Shown piece after piece: positions 4,907 through 8,207 of a stretch of 8,207 bases of DNA (the first letter of the stretch is position 1; each line of letters begins with the position of its first letter). The stretch spans positions 1 to 8,207 of the forward strand of contig QKII01000306.1 of the NCBI GenBank assembly GCA_003249625.1, given 5' to 3'. A program made the position numbers and the translations under genes. The stretch comes from Propionivibrio sp. (GTDB lineage Bacteria > Pseudomonadota > Gammaproteobacteria > Burkholderiales > Rhodocyclaceae). Below the pieces are notes generated by a model that saw only the letters and a program-made list of their open reading frames with translations, did no database searches and had not been told where the DNA came from.

Positions 4907-6915
4907 CAGAACTCCAGCGGATCGACTTCGAGGTGCCAGCGTAGCCGAGACGGCGCCTTGATTGCTGCCAAGACCTCGCCCCAGCGGGAAAGAAATACTT
5001 GCAGAGCCCGGCGCGAGGGCGATTCGGCGAGCAGTTGGGCGCGCTCCATATTGGCGCGACGAGCCAGTCGCATCGGCACGGGATCGTAGAGCAGCACATC
5101 CGGGTGCTCCGCGGCCTGCGGCCAGGCCCGGGCGGTGGCCAGGAAGGCAATGGCATCGGCGATCAGCGGTGCTTCGGCGCGCAACATTGCCTGGTAGGCG
5201 TAGGGCGGGAAGCCCGCCTGTTCGCGCTCCTTGAGCTGCGCGGCGGCGAAGGCCGGGTAGTCGTGGCGGACCAGCGCGTCGTAAAGCGGATGTTCGGGGA
5301 ACTGTGTCTGAATCAGCACTTCGCCCGGCAGATCGGCCCGCCCGGCTCGCCCGGCTACTTGCATCAACTGTGCGAACAGGCGTTCCGGCGCACGCCAGTC
5401 GGCGGCGAACAGCGCCGCATCGGCGCCAAGCACACCGACCAGCGTCAGTTTCGGAAAATCATGCCCCTTGGCCAACATTTGCGTGCCGACGAGAATATCC
5501 GCTTCCCCGGAGTGAATCTGCTCCAGCAGCGCTTCCCACTGCTTGCGGCTCTTCGCCGAGTCACGATCGACCCGAAGGACGTGCGCCTGCGGAAAACGCT
5601 CGGCCAGTACCTCCTCGATACGCTGCGTACCGCGACCGAAGGGCTGGATATCCTGATTTCCGCAGGTCGGGCATCCCTTCGGCACCCGGCACTCATAGCC
5701 ACAGTGATGGCAGCGCAGGCGACCATCGGCCAAGTGCAGTACCAGATTGGCCGCACAACGCTGACAACGCGACACCCAGCCACACTGGGCGCAGGCAAGC
5801 ACAGGCGCATAACCGCGGCGGTTGAGGAAGACCAGACTCTGCTCACCGCGCCCAAGTCTTTTTTCGATGGACTGCAGGAGCGCTCCGGACAGTCCGTCCT
5901 GCAGTTTCTCCCGCCGGGTATCGATACGCTGCACCGCCGGCAGGCGGGCACTGGCGACTGCTCTCTCGCGCAGGGTCAGCAATGTATAGCGCGCAGGCGT
6001 CCGTGTATCGGTAGCATTCGCCCAGCTCTCCAGTGACGGCGTGGCCGAACCGAGGACGATCGGGATGCCGCGTTCATGCGCCCGAAATACGGCGACGTCA
6101 CGTGCCGAATAGCGCATCCCGTCCTGCTGCTTGAAGGAAGGGTCGTGCTCCTCATCGACGACGATCAAGCCTATGTCAGGCATCGGCGTGAACACGGCCA
6201 GCCGCGTGCCAAGCACGATGCGTGCACTGCCGTCGAACGCCGCCTTCCAGTGGCGCGTGCGCGCCGCTTCAGCCAGATCGCTGTGCAGGCTGACCAATCC
6301 GGCATCGGGGAAACGCGAGGCCACGCGTGCTTCGAGTTGCGGTGTCAGATTGATCTCGGGGACCAGCAGCAAGACAGACGCCCCGCGCGCCAGCGTGCGC
6401 TCGATGAGTCGGAGATAAACCTCTGTTTTGCCGCTGCCTGTAACACCATGCAGCAGGTAGGCATGAAAGCCCGCGCCATCGCTGTCGACCCGGGCCAGCA
6501 CCTGCTCCTGTTCGCAGGTCAACACCGGCGAAGGCATCCTTACTGGAGGCCTGGAGACACGCCGCGTAGCACGAGGCTTTGGCGGATCAACCCGACGGAG
6601 CCCCGCAGGCAGCGCCGAGAGTATCACCTCACCGAGAGGCACCTGATAGTACGCGGAGCAAAACTCGACTAGACGGAACCAATCGGGCGGCAAGGGTGCA
6701 AGGTCACGCAATACCGCATCCAGCGCTTTGAGTTCGCCACATCCCGCCTCGGCAAGGTCGGGTAACCCGACGATCACGCCGATGCACGGCCGCCGTCCCA
6801 ACGTGACCCGTACCCGGCGCCCGATATCCTCGGGGGAGAGGCATTCGGTATCCGGAACACGGTAGTCGAACAAACGATGCAGGGGAACCCCCAGGGCAAC
6901 GCGGGCGATTTGCAT
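4906..6915 (-). CDS. priA: Primosomal replication-restart helicase PriA, 669 aa
   Basis: PriA is the superfamily 2 3'-to-5' DNA helicase that recognises stalled forks and starts reloading of DnaB outside the origin. All expected parts are present. An N-terminal DNA-binding region occupies about 1-110. Walker A is GVTGSGKT (157-164), Walker B DEEH (254-257), and GSATPS is at 289-294. Eight cysteines for two zinc ions lie at 375, 378, 384, 387, 402, 405, 415 and 418, inserted between the helicase lobes. Motif V region GTQMLAKGHDFP is at 477-488, QVAGRAGR (motif VI) at 519-526, and a C-terminal domain follows. Length is slightly below the E. coli protein (about 730), mostly from a shorter N-terminal domain and linker. 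The start at 6915 opens with the typical MQIARVAL; a moderate GAGG/AGGT site lies upstream. hemE is upstream on the same strand, but a 316-base gap suggests separate promoters. Confidence 0.98.
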   Translation of the reverse strand: MQIARVALGVPLHRLFDYRVPDTECLSPEDIGRRVRVTLGRRPCIGVIVGLPDLAEAGCGELKALDAVLRDLAPLPPDWFRLVEFCSAYYQVPLGEVILSALPAGLRRVDPPKPRATRRVSRPPVRMPSPVLTCEQEQVLARVDSDGAGFHAYLLHGVTGSGKTEVYLRLIERTLARGASVLLLVPEINLTPQLEARVASRFPDAGLVSLHSDLAEAARTRHWKAAFDGSARIVLGTRLAVFTPMPDIGLIVVDEEHDPSFKQQDGMRYSARDVAVFRAHERGIPIVLGSATPSLESWANATDTRTPARYTLLTLRERAVASARLPAVQRIDTRREKLQDGLSGALLQSIEKRLGRGEQSLVFLNRRGYAPVLACAQCGWVSRCQRCAANLVLHLADGRLRCHHCGYECRVPKGCPTCGNQDIQPFGRGTQRIEEVLAERFPQAHVLRVDRDSAKSRKQWEALLEQIHSGEADILVGTQMLAKGHDFPKLTLVGVLGADAALFAADWRAPERLFAQLMQVAGRAGRADLPGEVLIQTQFPEHPLYDALVRHDYPAFAAAQLKEREQAGFPPYAYQAMLRAEAPLIADAIAFLATARAWPQAAEHPDVLLYDPVPMRLARRANMERAQLLAESPSRRALQVFLSRWGEVLAAIKAPSRLRWHLEVDPLEF

Positions 6916-7047
6916 GGGGCGAGACCTACCTCGTCTGTCGCAAAGCAGACAGCAACCTAACTTTCGTCATAGTCCTAGTTGGAGCAATCTGCTCGTCTAA
7001 TTTCTGTAAAGTTCCTGTAACCCATTCATGCGACAGGCGATTTTCCG

Positions 7048-7056
7048 TTGTTCACA
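7048..7056 (+). promoter_or_regulatory. Near-consensus DnaA box
   Basis: TTGTTCACA differs from TTATCCACA at two positions. It is the left member of a three-box cluster, oriented opposite to the other two. Alone it would not be called; the neighbours give it weight. Confidence 0.35.
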
Positions 7057-7061
7057 TTTTC

Positions 7062-7070
7062 TGTGGATAA
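7062..7070 (-). promoter_or_regulatory. Perfect DnaA box
   Basis: TGTGGATAA on the plus strand is the exact reverse complement of TTATCCACA, the highest-affinity DnaA box of E. coli and most bacteria. It lies in the middle of the intergenic cluster, about 150 bases upstream of priA. Confidence 0.7.
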
Positions 7071-7073
7071 GTC

Positions 7074-7082
7074 TGTGGAACA
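7074..7082 (-). promoter_or_regulatory. Near-consensus DnaA box
   Basis: TGTGGAACA (TGTTCCACA on the minus strand) has two mismatches to the consensus. It begins 12 bases after the perfect box in the same orientation, which suggests a tandem pair. Confidence 0.35.
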
Positions 7083-7166
7083 TCCCGCGAAAAACCGGCC
7101 AAATCCGTAGCACACAAGGGTTTACCTTGCTCTGCCACAAAAACAGGCAGAAAAAATATTTCAATT

Positions 7167-7179
7167 AATCAATACGTTA
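7167..7179 (+). promoter_or_regulatory. Candidate IHF binding site
   Basis: AATCAATACGTTA matches WATCAANNNNTTR at every defined position. It is flanked on the left by the A/T-rich run AAAAAATATTTCAATTA (7151-7167), which commonly strengthens IHF sites. It lies 85 bases from the DnaA-box cluster. Confidence 0.45.
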
Positions 7180-7209
7180 CAAACAACACCTTGATCGGCA
7201 CGGCCTTTT

Positions 7210-7226
7210 GTGACAATTAGTGACAA
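7210..7226. repeat. GTGACAA direct repeat, period 10
   Basis: GTGACAA occurs at 7210-7216 and 7220-7226, separated by TTA, so both copies face the same side of the helix. On the minus strand this reads TTGTCAC twice, just downstream of the hemE stop. It could be a tandem operator; no known regulator is assigned. Confidence 0.4.
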
Positions 7227-7231
7227 ACGCC

Positions 7232-8207
7232 TCATTTCTGTGCATAAGTCGCATCAGGAGTTGACAAGCTCTGATTTTTTTGCCGTTGGCGGCGACTGTA
7301 CTCGTGCACGGTATCCACCAGCACCGTCACGTGCTCGGGTGGCGTGAATTGCGAGATTCCGTGGCCGAGATTGAACACATGACCGGTATCGGCCGGACCA
7401 AAGGCATCGATAATCGCTTTTGTCTCACGAACGATCGCTTCGGGCGAGGCCAACAAAACATTCGGGTCAAGGTTCCCCTGCAAGGCAACGCGTTGTCCCA
7501 CACGCCGATGCGCTTCGCCGATGTCCAGGGTCCAGTCAATGCCGACGGCGTCACAACCACTCCCGGCAATCGATTCCAGCCAGAGGCCGCCACCTTTGGT
7601 AAATACGATCGACGGCACGCGCTGCCCGTCGTGCTCGCGCACCAGCCCGGCGAGAATGCGCCGCATGTACCCGAGGGAAAACTCCTGGTAGGCTGCCGCG
7701 GATAGGCAACCACCCCACGAATCGAAAAGCATGACAGCCTGCGCACCGGATTCGATCTGAGCATTGAGGTATTTCGTAACGGCCTCGGCTGTGATCGAGA
7801 GAATCCGGTGCATCAGGTCCGGCCGATCGTAGATCATCGTCTTGACGTGCCGGAACTCGCTGCTCGACCCGCCCTCCACCATGTAGCACGCCAATGTAAA
7901 GGGACTTCCCGCGAATCCGATCAGCGGCACCGAATTGCCCAGCGCCCGACGGATCTCGGCGACCGCATCCATCACGTAACGCAAATGATCATTGGGATCG
8001 GGCACCGCCAGGTCTCTAATCGCCCACTCCTCGCGCAACGGCCGCTCAAAGCGCGGCCCCTCGCCTTCGGTGAAATACAGCCCCAGTCCCATCGCGTCGG
8101 GCACCGTCAGGATGTCCGAGAACAGTATCGCCGCGTCAAGGTCGAAACGCGCCAGTGGCTGCAAGGTCGCCTCACAGGCCAGCGTCGGGCTCTTGCACAA
8201 CTGCAGG
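7232..8207 (-). CDS. hemE: Uroporphyrinogen decarboxylase HemE, 5' end outside the window
   Basis: HemE removes four carboxyl groups from uroporphyrinogen III to give coproporphyrinogen III, a cytosolic step of haem synthesis that needs no cofactor. Hallmarks seen in order are [75 protein letters not shown] and FNLGHGI. The frame continues through the window edge: the codons before TTG 8200 read Leu-Gln, as expected inside the protein, so 8200 is not the start. By comparison with the 354-residue E. coli protein about 50 N-terminal residues are missing here, including the RQAGRYLPEY active-site motif. The C-terminus carries about 18 extra residues ([18 protein letters not shown]) after the usual end. 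The last codons of this tail contain a consensus-type DnaA box. priA follows downstream on the same strand. Confidence 0.97.
   Translation of the reverse strand, partial: LQLCKSPTLACEATLQPLARFDLDAAILFSDILTVPDAMGLGLYFTEGEGPRFERPLREEWAIRDLAVPDPNDHLRYVMDAVAEIRRALGNSVPLIGFAGSPFTLACYMVEGGSSSEFRHVKTMIYDRPDLMHRILSITAEAVTKYLNAQIESGAQAVMLFDSWGGCLSAAAYQEFSLGYMRRILAGLVREHDGQRVPSIVFTKGGGLWLESIAGSGCDAVGIDWTLDIGEAHRRVGQRVALQGNLDPNVLLASPEAIVRETKAIIDAFGPADTGHVFNLGHGISQFTPPEHVTVLVDTVHEYSRRQRQKNQSLSTPDATYAQK
7239..7247 (-). promoter_or_regulatory. Consensus-type DnaA box inside the end of hemE
   Basis: TTATGCACA on the minus strand fits TTATNCACA and lies within the last codons of hemE (the Thr-Tyr-Ala-Gln part). 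It shares a 16-base context, with one mismatch, with the perfect box at 7062-7070: TTTCTGTGCATAAGTC (7235-7250) against TTTCTGTGGATAAGTC (7058-7073). Confidence 0.5.

Larger units (their letters stand above)
6916..7231. promoter_or_regulatory. hemE-priA intergenic region with DnaA boxes and AT-rich segment
   Basis: This 316-base stretch holds no gene. It contains a DnaA-box cluster (7048-7082), a strongly AT-rich segment (7151-7180, five G/C in 30 bases), an IHF-type site (7167-7179) and a GTGACAA direct repeat (7210-7226). TTTCTGT occurs at 7001-7007 and 7058-7064, and again in hemE at 7235-7241. A weak leftward promoter can be proposed: TTGTAA at 7177-7182, 18 bases, TATTTT at 7153-7158. 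It would give priA a leader of about 230 bases and would overlap the IHF site. No intrinsic terminator for hemE is visible. A short inverted repeat GTCTG/CAGAC (6933-6937/6946-6950) lies in the priA leader. The arrangement resembles a small origin or a DnaA-regulated control region. Confidence 0.6.

Noticed and set aside
3972..4961. 329-residue open frame on the plus strand overlapping the TSUP gene
   Set aside because: It is a frame-shifted shadow of the TSUP gene and runs into priA; its translation is Arg-rich and lacks any membrane or domain pattern.
4999..6036. 345-residue open frame on the plus strand
   Set aside because: It lies fully antisense to priA, which has all helicase and zinc motifs; the antisense translation is rich in Arg, Gly and Gln and shows no recognisable domain. 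GC-rich codon bias commonly opens such frames.
6933..6950. GTCTG/CAGAC inverted repeat in the priA leader as an operator or attenuator
   Set aside because: Five pairs is within chance expectation and there is no T-run; it is mentioned only in the intergenic entry.
7128..7156. Stem CTGCC/GGCAG followed by a run of A, considered as a hemE terminator
   Set aside because: The stem is only five pairs, and on the minus strand, where hemE is read, the T-run precedes the stem rather than follows it.
1..8207. Mobile elements, CRISPR arrays, tRNA genes
   Set aside because: No transposase, integrase, terminal inverted repeats, regularly spaced repeats or tRNA-like cloverleaf was found by eye on either strand.

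Overview
The window looks like a stretch of betaproteobacterial chromosome, most like the Rhodocyclales/Azonexus-Dechloromonas relatives. This rests on recalled gene order (hemE followed by priA), the style of the protein sequences and a GC-rich codon bias. The lineage is an inference, since no marker gene such as 16S rRNA is present. There are nine protein genes, two of them cut by the window edges. I found no RNA gene, insertion sequence, prophage or CRISPR array.

Left part (1-1860): the 3' end of a ROK-family sugar kinase of fructokinase (Mak) type is followed 25 bases later by a 12-segment MFS transporter, probably in the same transcript. A 117-base gap with a good hairpin leads to a 68-residue orphan gene that has a very strong Shine-Dalgarno sequence.

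Middle part (1859-4119): a compact leftward operon of three poorly characterised genes. In transcription order these are a HEAT/ARM-like helical-repeat protein, an NTF2/SnoaL-like protein whose start overlaps the previous stop by 11 bases, and a 322-residue protein with EF-hand-type calcium loops resembling a domain of large RTX proteins. A sigma70-like promoter can be placed upstream. Divergent from it, a TSUP (TauE/SafE) membrane exporter is read rightward, so the 159-base gap carries signals for both directions.

Right part (4894-8207): the primosomal helicase gene priA and the uroporphyrinogen decarboxylase gene hemE (5' end outside the window) are both read leftward, in the order hemE then priA. 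The 316-base gap between them is the most interesting DNA here. It carries a perfect DnaA box, two near matches, a second consensus-type box written into the last codons of hemE, a strongly AT-rich segment, a perfect IHF consensus match and a 10-base-period direct repeat. This looks like an origin-like or DnaA-controlled regulatory element beside a replication-restart gene. It could be a true origin, a DnaA-titrating or reactivating site, or a DnaA-regulated promoter; the sequence alone cannot decide.

The operon and the intergenic element are the two places worth following up. The remainder is ordinary housekeeping and transport.
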